Of a stretch of DNA of 64,000 nt, positions 33,555 through 43,012 are shown in pieces (position 1 is the stretch's first letter; each line of letters starts with the position of its first letter). The position numbers and the translations under genes are program-made. The notes beneath the pieces are model-generated. The model ran no database searches. It had not been told where the DNA came from and was given only the letters and a program-made list of their open reading frames with translations. Source of the DNA: PGYR01 sp048267165 (GTDB lineage Bacteria > Bacteroidota > Ignavibacteria > Kapaibacteriales > UBA2268); NCBI GenBank assembly GCA_048267165.1, contig JBLWYD010000002.1, positions 62,001 to 126,000 of the forward strand. The letters run 5' to 3'.

Positions 33555-36278
33555 ATGAAGTTTAATAAACGACTAATACTAGTACTTATATTACTAACTG
33601 TAAGTATATCTTTTGCTAAAAGAGCAATTACATTCGAAGATATATTGAAATTCAAAAATTTAACATCAACTAACATAACTGATAATGGTAATTGGTTGAC
33701 TTACAGATTAGACAAACAAAGAGGTAATAATACTTTTGTCATTCAATCATTAGAATCCAATAAAATAATTGAAATTGAAAAAGGAAGTTACTCACAATAT
33801 TCTCAAGATACAAAATGGTTTGCTGTAAAGACTGAGATTGACGTTCTAAAACAATTAAACCCTAATAAGAATAAAGACGAGAAGCCTGATCTTGAACTTG
33901 TTAATACTATATCCGATTATAGAACAACTATTGAAGATGTTTCTAATTATAAATTGGCTAAAAATGGTAAATGGCTAGCTTATACGAAGGATTATGACAA
34001 GAAAGAAAAGTTAAAAGGTAAGAAACTAATATTAAGACATATTCAAAGTGAAACTGAAATCCCTGTTGATAATGTTATTGAATATACTTTAGATTCATTA
34101 GGTAATCATATCTTTTATTCAACAATTGTCGATAAAGGATTGAATGGACTATTTAAAAGAGATTTGAATGAAGAATTTATCCCAGAGTCAAAGATTGAAG
34201 TCGATTCAAATTCAAAATTTACTAATCTTAATTGGGATGAGACATCAAAGAAACTAGTTTATTTGAAGGGAAAACTTATAAAAGATGATAAAACGAAAGA
34301 TAATTCTATAAATATATATGATTATGAATCTAAAGCAATTAAAATAGTAGCGGATACCACTTCAAGAGCTGGTTATTACATACCAGAAAAAAATGAATTA
34401 CGATTAACAGACGATGATGAACGTCTTTGGTTTGGCTATAAACCTTTAAGTGAATGGTATGGTGATAGTAAGGATACTGTTGAAGTTACAGAAGCCAATC
34501 TGTACAATACTGATTTGATACTAGATGAAACACAATTATATTTGTGGCACCCCAAAGACCCCGAGATTATCCCCTTTCAACAAACTAATTGGGATAAAAC
34601 TAAAGATGATATTTATTATTCTATCTTCAATTTAAAGAACACCAAATTAATTTATATTACTGATAGTACCACAACTGGTGTAAGATACAATAACAACAGT
34701 AACTTTACAATCCAACTTGATAATGAACCTTATAAGAAATTAATGACTTATAGTGGTTGGTATTATGATTTATACAGTGTAAACCTCAATAATGGAGTCA
34801 AAAACTTAATTGAAAAGAATGTTGAAGAAAGTCCTAATTTATCTCCAAATGGACTATACACAGTTTATTTCAAAGAAAAGAAGTGGTATTCTCATAATAA
34901 TGAAACTAATAATTCTATAGTTCTGAATGAGAATCTATCTATACCATTCTATGATGTATTGGATGACCATCCAAAAGAACCCGGTTCTTATGGTGTAAAA
35001 GGTTGGGTAGGAAATGACCAAAAAGTATTGATAGGTGACCAATTTGATATATGGGAGTTTGATTTATCAAATGGTAGTAGCCGATTGTTAACCAAAGGAA
35101 TAGGCCGAAAGAATGAAATTTCGATAAATATTATTAACACTGATAAAAATAAGAAATGGTTTGAGAACTCTGACAAAGTATTAGTCTCAGTTTATGGTAC
35201 TAAATCAAAACAAAAACATATTGGAGTTTTAGACTTACAAATTGGCGAACTTGATATAAGAACTTATGGCGATTTCTTATATAGCTATGAAGGAAAATCT
35301 GACAATTCTAACAAGATAATTATTACAAAAGAAGGGTTTAATACATATCCTGATGTTTGGTTATCTGATACTAAATTAAGTAAATTAGAAAGATTAACAA
35401 AAGAACAACAACAGGTAGATGAATTCTTATGGGGTACTTCACACTTGGTTGATTTTGTTACAGAATTCGGCGATACACTTCAAGGATATTATGCACTTCC
35501 TGATAATTACAAGAAAGGCAAAAAGTATCCACTATTTGTATATTTCTATGAAAGATTTTCTGATAGAAAAAACGAATTCAATATGCCAAAAATAAACCAC
35601 AGACCTCCGTATTCTCTGTACCTTGGTTCTGAGTATGTTATGTTCTTCCCAGATGTTAAGTTTTACGATGGAAATCCGGGTAAATCATCCGAAGTTGCTT
35701 TGAAAGCTGGATGTGACAAATTGGTAGAAATGGGTATAGCTGACCCAGAAAAAATAGTAATGCACGGACATAGTTGGTCTGGATACGAAAGTGCCTGGAT
35801 AGTAACTCAGACGGATTATTTTGCTGCCTGTGTATCTGGTGCTCCTGTCTCAAATATGACATCAGCCTATTCGGGAATTAGGTTAGGATCAGGATTAGCG
35901 AGACAATTTCAATATGAGAAAGAACAAAGTCGAATAGGAGGTAATATAATAGATTCACTTGATTCATATATACGGAACTCTCCTATTTTCTTTGCAGATA
36001 AGATGAATACACCACTTCTCGTTATGTTTGGTGATATTGATGAGGCCGTGCCGTGGCAACAAGGAATTGAACTATATTTAGCTATGCGTAGATTTGATAA
36101 GAATTGTATTTTCTTACAATACGAGGGAGAGCCACATCACCCAAGAAAGATACAGAATCAACTGGATTATTCGATGAGAATGAAACAATTTATGGATTAC
36201 TATGTTTTCGGTGGCGATATGCCTAAGTGGATGTTAGATGGCTTCCGTTATAAAGGTAAATATAATATTGGTAGATAA
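33555..36278 (+). CDS. Secreted S9-family prolyl oligopeptidase-like peptidase
   Basis: The 907-residue exported protein begins at ATG 33555, which gives signal peptide MKFNKRLILVLILLTVSISFA; an earlier in-frame ATG at 33465 would bury it. The N-terminal ~630 residues are propeller-like. The alpha/beta hydrolase domain has catalytic S740 in GHSWSGYE, D829 in GDIDEAVPW and H861 or H862 in GEPHHPRK. Such enzymes (DPP IV/POP class) release di- or oligopeptides at the cell surface or periplasm. Intergenic upstream (148 bases) holds no clear promoter. A terminator follows. Confidence 0.9.
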   Translation: MKFNKRLILVLILLTVSISFAKRAITFEDILKFKNLTSTNITDNGNWLTYRLDKQRGNNTFVIQSLESNKIIEIEKGSYSQYSQDTKWFAVKTEIDVLKQLNPNKNKDEKPDLELVNTISDYRTTIEDVSNYKLAKNGKWLAYTKDYDKKEKLKGKKLILRHIQSETEIPVDNVIEYTLDSLGNHIFYSTIVDKGLNGLFKRDLNEEFIPESKIEVDSNSKFTNLNWDETSKKLVYLKGKLIKDDKTKDNSINIYDYESKAIKIVADTTSRAGYYIPEKNELRLTDDDERLWFGYKPLSEWYGDSKDTVEVTEANLYNTDLILDETQLYLWHPKDPEIIPFQQTNWDKTKDDIYYSIFNLKNTKLIYITDSTTTGVRYNNNSNFTIQLDNEPYKKLMTYSGWYYDLYSVNLNNGVKNLIEKNVEESPNLSPNGLYTVYFKEKKWYSHNNETNNSIVLNENLSIPFYDVLDDHPKEPGSYGVKGWVGNDQKVLIGDQFDIWEFDLSNGSSRLLTKGIGRKNEISINIINTDKNKKWFENSDKVLVSVYGTKSKQKHIGVLDLQIGELDIRTYGDFLYSYEGKSDNSNKIIITKEGFNTYPDVWLSDTKLSKLERLTKEQQQVDEFLWGTSHLVDFVTEFGDTLQGYYALPDNYKKGKKYPLFVYFYERFSDRKNEFNMPKINHRPPYSLYLGSEYVMFFPDVKFYDGNPGKSSEVALKAGCDKLVEMGIADPEKIVMHGHSWSGYESAWIVTQTDYFAACVSGAPVSNMTSAYSGIRLGSGLARQFQYEKEQSRIGGNIIDSLDSYIRNSPIFFADKMNTPLLVMFGDIDEAVPWQQGIELYLAMRRFDKNCIFLQYEGEPHHPRKIQNQLDYSMRMKQFMDYYVFGGDMPKWMLDGFRYKGKYNIGR

Positions 36279-36281
36279 GCG

Positions 36282-36316
36282 AAAAAGGGGCAAAATTAAA
36301 TTTGCCCCTTTTTTTA
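36282..36316. terminator. Bidirectional terminator after S9 peptidase
   Basis: AAAAAGGGGCAAA (36282-36294) pairs with TTTGCCCCTTTTT (36301-36313) with a six-base loop, followed by more T. It lies between convergent genes. Confidence 0.88.
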
Positions 36317-37939
36317 TTAGCTATTTCTATTTTCAATTATATCTAATATATCTTGCATTTTCTCTTTAGCTCTTAAAGATAGCGATTCTGCTTCTAACTT
36401 TGTTTTTTCGACATAAGCAGCATCACTTATACCCGATAAGTTAATCGTTACATTTCTATAAGCACCCCATATACCAACCTCTAGAGCTCTGGCGCCAACT
36501 TCTAAATCAGAGCGACTACTGAAGTTACCTATTTTGGCAACTTCTACAAGATCACCCCATATTCTATCTGCTGTTTTTATAGTTTTCAGTGGTACTTCAA
36601 TTGCAACTTTCATACCTTCTTCCATCGCAATATTACGAACAGATTTTTCTTCATCAGTACTCTGAGGCAATCTCATAGCATCCATATAGTCGCTAAATGC
36701 ATTCGTATCAGCATCTATTAATGGAATCAAATCTTCTGTTGTTTTAACCAAATTCGGAATTATTTTTCTTAATTGACCATCATAATCTTCATACTTTTTA
36801 TAGCCAAAAGTCAACCACGCTACCATAGCCCCTAACCCTGCTCCTAATGAAGCAACAGCTGCCGATACACTACCACCACCGGGTGCAGATGTACGAGCTG
36901 CTACTGAACCAATAAAATCTCTAACAGATAATGAAGCTAGTGGTTCATTCCTATCTTCTTGGATTATGTATTCAATTATTCGTTTCTGTGGGTCAAAATA
37001 TTGAATAGAGCTTAATCCTAATCTATCTATGACCAATTTTATTTTTTGGTCTTCCGCAATTACGAATAGTCCCTCTTTTTCTATATAATAATCCGCTGCC
37101 ATTAACATTGCTTCGAGTGGAACTAGTCCAACTATTTCTGACCCGGCAAGTCCTAGATTCATCTCGATAGCATCTTTTTTGGCTTCTTCGAAGGCTATAT
37201 GCATAGGTGTAACATGATAATCATTTAGATTCATTGATATCTGTGCCATATTATACTCATCAACGTGCCAGCCAAGACCTTTGGTGTCTTTCAATCTACC
37301 AGTGTCACCCTCTTCCCTACCAGCTTCTCTAAGGTTAAGAGCAATTCTATGAGCCTGATTCCAAGTTCCAAGTACATTTATGTTATATGCAATAAGGAAT
37401 TTCCTAGCACCTGTTGCAGTTACTCCCCATTTTGGATCAAAGTTACCAGACCAAAAGTCTGGTTCCCAACCTTCTTTTTTTACTTTTTCTGCCATTGCTT
37501 CATACTCACCTTTGCGAATGTCTGGCAATTTTTTTCGATAATCTTTATTCGATGCTTCTTCGTATAGATAGAAAGCTATTCCAAGTTCTTTCGAAGCTCT
37601 TTTTGCGAATTTTTTTGAAATTTCAACGCATTCTTCCATACTAACATTTGCTACAGGTACAAATGGACAAACATCCATAGCCCCCATTCTAGGGTGTTCA
37701 CCTTTTTGAGTTCGCATATCAATTAATTCTTTTGCTGTTTTAGCTGATGCCAAAGCACCTTCTATTACTGAACTCTCATCACCGACAAAAGTATAGACTG
37801 TTCTATTAGTTGAAGCACCTGGGTCAACATCCAGCAAAGTACAACCATCTGTATTTCTTATCGAATCTGCAATTGCTTCTATTATTTCTTTGTTTTTACC
37901 TTCTGAAAAATTCGGTACGCATTCTATTATTTTTTTCAT
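36317..37939 (-). CDS. Bifunctional glutamate formimidoyltransferase / formimidoyl-THF cyclodeaminase
   Basis: The 540-residue FTCD fusion moves the formimino group from formiminoglutamate (histidine breakdown) to tetrahydrofolate and then releases ammonia. The start is taken at ATG 37939 (MKKIIECVPNFSEGKN); an upstream in-frame ATG adds 11 residues with no family match. Residues ~1-300 are the transferase (LLDVDPGASTNRTVYTFVG, RMGAMDVCPFVPV, LGWHVDEYNMAQISMNL). Residues ~340-540 are the cyclodeaminase (LSVRDFIGSVAARTSAPGGG, GAMVAWLTFGYKKY). The fusion is known from animals and Bacteroidota. No other hut gene is in the window. Confidence 0.93.
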   Translation of the reverse strand: MKKIIECVPNFSEGKNKEIIEAIADSIRNTDGCTLLDVDPGASTNRTVYTFVGDESSVIEGALASAKTAKELIDMRTQKGEHPRMGAMDVCPFVPVANVSMEECVEISKKFAKRASKELGIAFYLYEEASNKDYRKKLPDIRKGEYEAMAEKVKKEGWEPDFWSGNFDPKWGVTATGARKFLIAYNINVLGTWNQAHRIALNLREAGREEGDTGRLKDTKGLGWHVDEYNMAQISMNLNDYHVTPMHIAFEEAKKDAIEMNLGLAGSEIVGLVPLEAMLMAADYYIEKEGLFVIAEDQKIKLVIDRLGLSSIQYFDPQKRIIEYIIQEDRNEPLASLSVRDFIGSVAARTSAPGGGSVSAAVASLGAGLGAMVAWLTFGYKKYEDYDGQLRKIIPNLVKTTEDLIPLIDADTNAFSDYMDAMRLPQSTDEEKSVRNIAMEEGMKVAIEVPLKTIKTADRIWGDLVEVAKIGNFSSRSDLEVGARALEVGIWGAYRNVTINLSGISDAAYVEKTKLEAESLSLRAKEKMQDILDIIENRNS

Positions 37940-38091
37940 TTTCTTATCTTTTGAGTTAAACTTCAATTCCACATCCGAAATTTAAAAAACTTTATAGTAT
38001 AAGTAGAATTTATCAGATGTTAATAAATTAAATGTTCAAAAGTTTACTCGAATTGTTAAATTAGTTTATTAGAAAAAGTAGTTTTAGGTAT

Positions 38092-38421
38092 ATGCCCAGA
38101 AAAGTAAAATTAGACGATATAGAAGATGGTCAAATATTAGCAGAAACCCTGTCTAATAAATACGACCAAGTACTTATAAAGAAAGGAACTTCATTAAATC
38201 TCGATTCACATATTAGAGTACTAAAAATGTGGGGAATTAACGAAATTTTAATTTTCGATGATTTAATAGATGCTTCTGGTGGTTCTATAAATAATGAAGA
38301 AATTGCAAATATAGAAACAAAACTTTTAGAAGAGTTAGGTTGGAATATAAAAAATGAGAATGATAAGTTCTTATTTGATATAGGGGTTTTGAGTAGAATA
38401 GGAAAATCAAATAATGAATAA
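38092..38421 (+). CDS. Small protein related to HD-GYP C-terminal accessory domain
   Basis: The 109-residue soluble protein has N-terminal pattern VKLDDIEDGQILAETL then VLIKKGTSLNLDSHIRVLKM-WGINEILIFDD, which resembles the last ~50 residues of the HD-GYP protein at 15690-16580 (GMIFAESYY, LLIANKGEVV). It overlaps the HDOD gene by 8 bases and heads a three-gene operon with a histidine kinase. I infer a regulatory or adaptor role, perhaps as a ligand- or partner-binding piece split from an HD-GYP protein. No catalytic residues are seen. Confidence 0.7.
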   Translation: MPRKVKLDDIEDGQILAETLSNKYDQVLIKKGTSLNLDSHIRVLKMWGINEILIFDDLIDASGGSINNEEIANIETKLLEELGWNIKNENDKFLFDIGVLSRIGKSNNE

Positions 38422-39262
38422 ACTTTTAGATAAAATTGAAAATTTTGATGACTTCCCAACACTACCAACTATCTATTATAAGCTAGTTGACGCACTGTCA
38501 AACACTTCAACTACGATTAAAGACCTTTCAAATCTAGTTTCAACTGATATAGCACTCTCTTTTAAATTACTGAAGATTGTAAACTCAAGTATATACGGCC
38601 TAAGCACTAAGGTAAACTCGATAGATAAAGCTATATTTCATCTTGGGTTTCGTGAATTAAAGAATATTATCTTATCTACTAAAATTATTGAAGTATTCTC
38701 AGATGTTAATTCAAATTCAAAATTTGATTTGGTAGAATTTTGGAAACATTCGATTGCGGTAGGAGCAATATCAAGGATAATAGCTCAAGAACTTGGACAG
38801 AAAAATCTGGACGAATATCTTCTTTCTGGAATAACACATGATATAGGAAAACTAGTATTAATCAAAATACTAGGTTCGGAATATAATGTTGTATTTATGA
38901 TTATGGAAAAGGAAGGAATAACTTTATTAGAAGCAGAACAAAAAGTATTAGGAACAACACATCAAGAAATTGGACTTAAATTAGCTGAATCTTGGAACTT
39001 GGATCAGAATATTTTGAATGTGATAAGATATCATAATGACGGTTTAGTTGGTTCGAACTATGATCAGTTGGTCGGTGTTGTGCATATATCAAATGTATTA
39101 GCTAAAATACTAGGATTAGGTCACTCAGGATGCGACAGCATAACTCAACCTAATCAATTGCTGTGGCGTAGATTAGATATTACTAAATTTGATAAAGAGT
39201 CTTTTTACGATAGAATAAAGACAGATTACGAACAAGCAAATGAAATATTAATAATAAACTAG
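38414..39262 (+). CDS. HDOD domain signalling protein
   Basis: The 282-residue protein matches the HDOD family: FPTLPTIYYKLVDALSN, SFKLLKIVNSSIYGLS, IFHLGFRELKNIIL, KHSIAVGAISRIIAQ and GITHDIGKLVLIKI. The last has an intact H142-D143, so it keeps HD metal residues that many HDOD proteins lose. HDOD proteins act as scaffolds or phosphodiesterase-like regulators in two-component and cyclic-nucleotide systems. The kinase gene follows 6 bases later. Confidence 0.9.
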   Translation: MNKLLDKIENFDDFPTLPTIYYKLVDALSNTSTTIKDLSNLVSTDIALSFKLLKIVNSSIYGLSTKVNSIDKAIFHLGFRELKNIILSTKIIEVFSDVNSNSKFDLVEFWKHSIAVGAISRIIAQELGQKNLDEYLLSGITHDIGKLVLIKILGSEYNVVFMIMEKEGITLLEAEQKVLGTTHQEIGLKLAESWNLDQNILNVIRYHNDGLVGSNYDQLVGVVHISNVLAKILGLGHSGCDSITQPNQLLWRRLDITKFDKESFYDRIKTDYEQANEILIIN

Positions 39263-39268
39263 AATATA

Positions 39269-40531
39269 ATGAAAGTAAATTTAGAAGTTTTTGAAAACTT
39301 TAATTCAGCATTGGTAAATAATCCAACTATTGAATCTGTAATAGAAAGTGCTAATAGTGTCTATTTCAAACTATTAGGTCCACAATTCTCAGCAATATTT
39401 TTATTCAATACAGAAACTTTTGAACCTATTTTGAAAGATTGTTACCCTTTAGAAGAAAAAGATAATTGCTTAATGGTATTCGAAAAAACTATCGAATTGG
39501 GTCTAATTGGTGAAGTTATGAATTCAAATGATTTAATTCTGAAGGAGTTAGATGATACACATTCGATATTGCTTGCACCATTTATTAGCTCTAAAGGAGC
39601 TTTAGGGTTTGGACTAATAGAATATGACAAAACATTGTCAAATTTGGATTTAGAAACTAAGTTCTTATTGAAGAATTTTACTGGTTATTTAGCTTCTAGT
39701 ATTAATGGCTTGAAGTTAGAAAATGAGATTAAACTTTTTCGTAATAAAATAGATCAACTTGTTGCAGTACAGACTAGAGAGCTATTAGAAAAAAAGAAAG
39801 AAGTAAGTGAGAAGGTAGAACAACTGAAGTCTAGCTTATTAATGACATTGCCTCACGAAGTTAGAACCCCTTTGAATCAAATACTTGGGTTGACTGATTA
39901 TCTAAAACAAAGCTTGGATGAAGTTGACAAAGATGAGACTTTAGAAATATTAGAAGATGTTCATTCTTCTGCCGTAAGACTACGTAGATTATTTGAGAAT
40001 TACTTATACCTCTCTGCACTTACAATCAACTCTTACGATATTGAGGAACTACAAAAGCTACAGGAATCTGCAATTTATTCTGCTGAATCACTCATATATG
40101 AGACTGCAACTAATATTTCATATAAATTTGAAAAGTCAGATAAAATTGAAATGAATTTAGAAGATTCCCCATTACAAATATCCGAAGAACACTTCAATAA
40201 AATTATATACGAACTAGTTGATAATGCCTTCAAATTTGGGAATGAAGATACTGAGGTAGTAATTACATCAAAAGTAATTGATGACAAGTATAAGATAACT
40301 ATAAGAGATAATGGTATAGGAATGCCTCTTGAAAAGATATATATGTTAGATGCTTATATTCAATTCGATAGGTTAGCTAATGAACAGCAAGGGTCTGGAC
40401 TTGGATTAGCAATTGTTAAAAAGATAATGGATATATACAATGGTAAAATCAAGTTCAAAAGTGAAGTTGGCGAATACACCGAAGTTTCACTGACTTTACC
40501 AATTGCTGATATAGATATAGATGATATTTAG
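39269..40531 (+). CDS. GAF-like sensor histidine kinase (soluble)
   Basis: The 420-residue kinase has no membrane segment. Residues ~15-150 look like a GAF sensor domain (SAIFLFNTETFEPIL). A coiled coil runs at ~150-190 (rich in E/K, LLEKKKEVSEKVEQL). HisKA has phospho-acceptor H196 in LPHEVRTPLN. HATPase_c has N box ELVDNAFKFG, G1 DNGIGMP and G2 GSGLGLAIV. It autophosphorylates and passes phosphate to a response regulator, but none is encoded nearby. It is the third gene of the operon with the HDOD protein and converges on the next gene with one base between stops. Confidence 0.92.
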   Translation: MKVNLEVFENFNSALVNNPTIESVIESANSVYFKLLGPQFSAIFLFNTETFEPILKDCYPLEEKDNCLMVFEKTIELGLIGEVMNSNDLILKELDDTHSILLAPFISSKGALGFGLIEYDKTLSNLDLETKFLLKNFTGYLASSINGLKLENEIKLFRNKIDQLVAVQTRELLEKKKEVSEKVEQLKSSLLMTLPHEVRTPLNQILGLTDYLKQSLDEVDKDETLEILEDVHSSAVRLRRLFENYLYLSALTINSYDIEELQKLQESAIYSAESLIYETATNISYKFEKSDKIEMNLEDSPLQISEEHFNKIIYELVDNAFKFGNEDTEVVITSKVIDDKYKITIRDNGIGMPLEKIYMLDAYIQFDRLANEQQGSGLGLAIVKKIMDIYNGKIKFKSEVGEYTEVSLTLPIADIDIDDI

Positions 40532-40532
40532 A

Positions 40533-41093
40533 CTATCTTTTGAATATTCTTATTCTTCTAATATCTGTAATCCATCTGGTTGTATTATTATCAAATGGAA
40601 ATACTAAAGAATTTGGTTTAAAATACTTATCTCTTTTCTCATTAGTCCAATTTTTTGAGTTTAACCCATAACTTGCATTAGTCATTGAACCTAATTCAAC
40701 ATCCAATAATTTATTTCCTTCCAATTTACTCAACTCATCTTCACCAATTACTAGAGTATCACCTAAACTAGAAAACTCTTCATCAAAGAGTAGCAGTGCT
40801 TGTTGATTATTTATCTGTTTATTCAGATCATTACTACTCAAATAATGAAACTTACCTTTCGTATCTTCAATTTCAGCAAAACAATTATCACATAAATCAA
40901 TTATCTCATTTATATCTATTGCCTTACTTTTTGATATTATCTTTTTTCCAGATTTGAATTCGATTGTCAATTTATTCTTACTCGAAGAATTAAAACTTTT
41001 CACTTCTAACTCTTTCACCAAAGTAAAACTATCATTAGAATACGAGTAATTAGTAAAAGCAAACAACACTAAAACTATAACTATATTTTTCAT
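40533..41093 (-). CDS. Hypothetical exported protein
   Basis: The 186-residue protein has a signal peptide (MKNIVIVLVLFAFTNYSYS). The body has a short beta-rich region (LTIEFKSGKKIISKSKAID) with a Cys pair in IIDLCDNCFAEIED (CxxC). It ends in RRIRIFKR. I recognise no family. The CxxC could bind metal or form a disulfide. It is convergent with the histidine kinase and divergent from the GlmU-like gene, so it stands alone. Confidence 0.62.
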   Translation of the reverse strand: MKNIVIVLVLFAFTNYSYSNDSFTLVKELEVKSFNSSSKNKLTIEFKSGKKIISKSKAIDINEIIDLCDNCFAEIEDTKGKFHYLSSNDLNKQINNQQALLLFDEEFSSLGDTLVIGEDELSKLEGNKLLDVELGSMTNASYGLNSKNWTNEKRDKYFKPNSLVFPFDNNTTRWITDIRRIRIFKR

Positions 41094-41178
41094 ATCAATT
41101 TCCCACTTATCTTTGAGTTCAAAATTTAAAACTGTATTTTACTAAACTTATAATATCAAAAATATAAAATATTCTCTA

Positions 41179-42378
41179 ATGAAACTCACCGTAGCAATTT
41201 TAGCAGCTGGAAAAGGTACAAGAATGAATGTACCCGATTTACCAAAAGTATTAGTCCCAATGAATAATAAACCATTGTTAGGCTATGTCTTAGAGACTAT
41301 TGAGGTACTTAATTCAACTAAAACAGTTGTTATATTAGGCCACGAAAAAGAGAAAGTAAAACATTTTATATCTCAGAATAATTTCTCTAATATAGTAACA
41401 GTATTCCAAGAACCACAATTAGGTACTGGTCATGCTGTAGATCAAACTCGAAATGAGTTAATAGAATCTAATTCAGACGTTATGATACTTTGTGGAGATG
41501 TTCCTTTACTTACACTAAAGACTTTGAATTCATTTATTAAATATCATAATGAGAATGAATCTTCGTTAACCGTTCTCTCGGCTATTGCTCCTAACCCTAC
41601 TGGATACGGAAGAGTTATAAGAGACGACTCGAATAATTTTACGAAAATAGTTGAACAAAAAGATGCTAGCGAAAACGAGAAAGCTGTTAAAGAAATTAAT
41701 AGTGGAACTTATCTTGTTAAATCTGATTTACTTTTCTCTGCATTAGAGAGAGTTAATAATAGCAATGCACAAGGTGAATATTACTTAACTGATATAGTTG
41801 AGATAATCAAAAATGACGGTTACAAAGTAATGGCTTTCCCAACATCAAATATAGATGAGATTCAAGGTATTAACTCTATTGAAGATTTGAAAATAGCTGA
41901 AGATAAAATAAATAATTCTGAAAGAACTTTTAACATATTGGGGCTACAGCAAATAGCAATTGGCTCAGAGGATAAATCTAAACATTCAGCGTTATGGCAG
42001 AATCTTTTTGGATTACCAAAAATTGGTGAATACAAAAGTGATGCAGAGAATGTTGATGAAGATATATTGAAATTAGGTAAAGGAATTGCTGAAGTAGAAT
42101 TAGACATAATGCAACCAATTGATATTGATAAAAAACCGGCTGTACATACTCCAACTTTAAATCATATTGGGCTATGGGTAGATGATATAGAAGCAGCATA
42201 TAACAATCTAGAAACCAGTGGAGTAAGATTTACGCCTGGTGGAATTAGAAAAGGTGCGTCAGGTCACAATGTTTGCTTTATTCACCCGAAAGGAAATGAA
42301 GTCTTCCCCATTTCGGGCGAAGGTGTTTTAATAGAGTTAGTGCAAGCACCAACAGAATTAATTGAAAAATTGAAATAA
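41179..42378 (+). CDS. Fusion: GlmU-type UDP-GlcNAc pyrophosphorylase + VOC (methylmalonyl-CoA-epimerase-like) domain
   Basis: The 399-residue protein joins two unrelated enzymes. Residues 1-~240 are a nucleotidyltransferase with VAILAAGKGTRMN, LPKVLVPM, EPQLGTGHAV, LCGDVPLL and GYGRVIRD, as in the N-terminal half of GlmU; the left-handed-helix acetyltransferase half is missing. Residues ~252-395 form a VOC (glyoxalase/epimerase) domain with FNILGLQQIAIG, LNHIGLWVDDIEAAY and GVLIELVQAP. The first metal position has Gln (LQQIAI) where epimerases have His. There is no ATG near the junction (KINNSERTFNILGL), so it is one protein. Acetylation of GlcN-1-P must come from elsewhere. The gpmA gene follows 16 bases later. 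Confidence 0.85.
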   Translation: MKLTVAILAAGKGTRMNVPDLPKVLVPMNNKPLLGYVLETIEVLNSTKTVVILGHEKEKVKHFISQNNFSNIVTVFQEPQLGTGHAVDQTRNELIESNSDVMILCGDVPLLTLKTLNSFIKYHNENESSLTVLSAIAPNPTGYGRVIRDDSNNFTKIVEQKDASENEKAVKEINSGTYLVKSDLLFSALERVNNSNAQGEYYLTDIVEIIKNDGYKVMAFPTSNIDEIQGINSIEDLKIAEDKINNSERTFNILGLQQIAIGSEDKSKHSALWQNLFGLPKIGEYKSDAENVDEDILKLGKGIAEVELDIMQPIDIDKKPAVHTPTLNHIGLWVDDIEAAYNNLETSGVRFTPGGIRKGASGHNVCFIHPKGNEVFPISGEGVLIELVQAPTELIEKLK

Positions 42379-42394
42379 ATAGAAGGATAAAATA

Positions 42395-43012
42395 ATGTCA
42401 AAATTAGTATGCGTAAGACATGGTCAATCTAAATGGAACAAAGAAAATAGATTCACTGGATGGGTTGATATAGAGCTTTCTGAACTTGGTATAGAAGAAG
42501 CTAATGAAGCTGGTGAATTATTAAAGGGTTATAAATTTGACAAAATATTTACATCAGTTTTGAAAAGGGCAATAAATACAGCTGAAATAATATCAGAAGT
42601 CGCTGGTTTTAATGATATTGAAATGATTTCTAATGAGGCATTGAACGAAAGACATTATGGTGATTTGCAAGGACTAAACAAAGCTGAAATAGGTGAGAAA
42701 GTTGGTGCCGAACAATTGCATATATGGCGAAGAAGCTTTGACATAGCACCACCAGAAGGAGAATCATTGAAAGATACTTTAGATCGTGTACTTCCCTATT
42801 ACGAGAGTGAAATAGCTCCATTACTTCGAGAAGGAAAAGATATATTGATATCAGCCCACGGTAATTCATTGCGAGCATTAACTATGCATTTAGAAGGTGT
42901 AAGCAAAGAAGATATTTCAGATATAAACATTCCGACTGGAAAACCGTATGTATATGAATTCGATGAATCTTTAAAATTAATATCAAAGAAATATCTTGGT
43001 GAAAATGTATAA
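42395..43012 (+). CDS. gpmA: 2,3-bisphosphoglycerate-dependent phosphoglycerate mutase
   Basis: The 205-residue glycolytic enzyme interconverts 3- and 2-phosphoglycerate through a phosphohistidine. It shows the RHG motif (VCVRHGQSKWN), FTGWVDIELSELG, ALNERHYGDLQGLNKAE with the acid Glu, and SAHGNSLRALTMHLEG with the second His. It is shorter than typical GpmA (about 230-250), mostly by a missing C-terminal tail and short inserts, as in other 200-residue bacterial forms. A good ribosome site (AAGGA) precedes it. The end overlaps the TldD-like gene. Confidence 0.92.
   Translation: MSKLVCVRHGQSKWNKENRFTGWVDIELSELGIEEANEAGELLKGYKFDKIFTSVLKRAINTAEIISEVAGFNDIEMISNEALNERHYGDLQGLNKAEIGEKVGAEQLHIWRRSFDIAPPEGESLKDTLDRVLPYYESEIAPLLREGKDILISAHGNSLRALTMHLEGVSKEDISDINIPTGKPYVYEFDESLKLISKKYLGENV

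Noticed and set aside
41108..41115. TATCTTTG as a promoter for the GlmU-VOC gene
   Set aside because: It matches the -7 consensus but has no TTG at the right distance and would leave a long leader; kept out for weak support.
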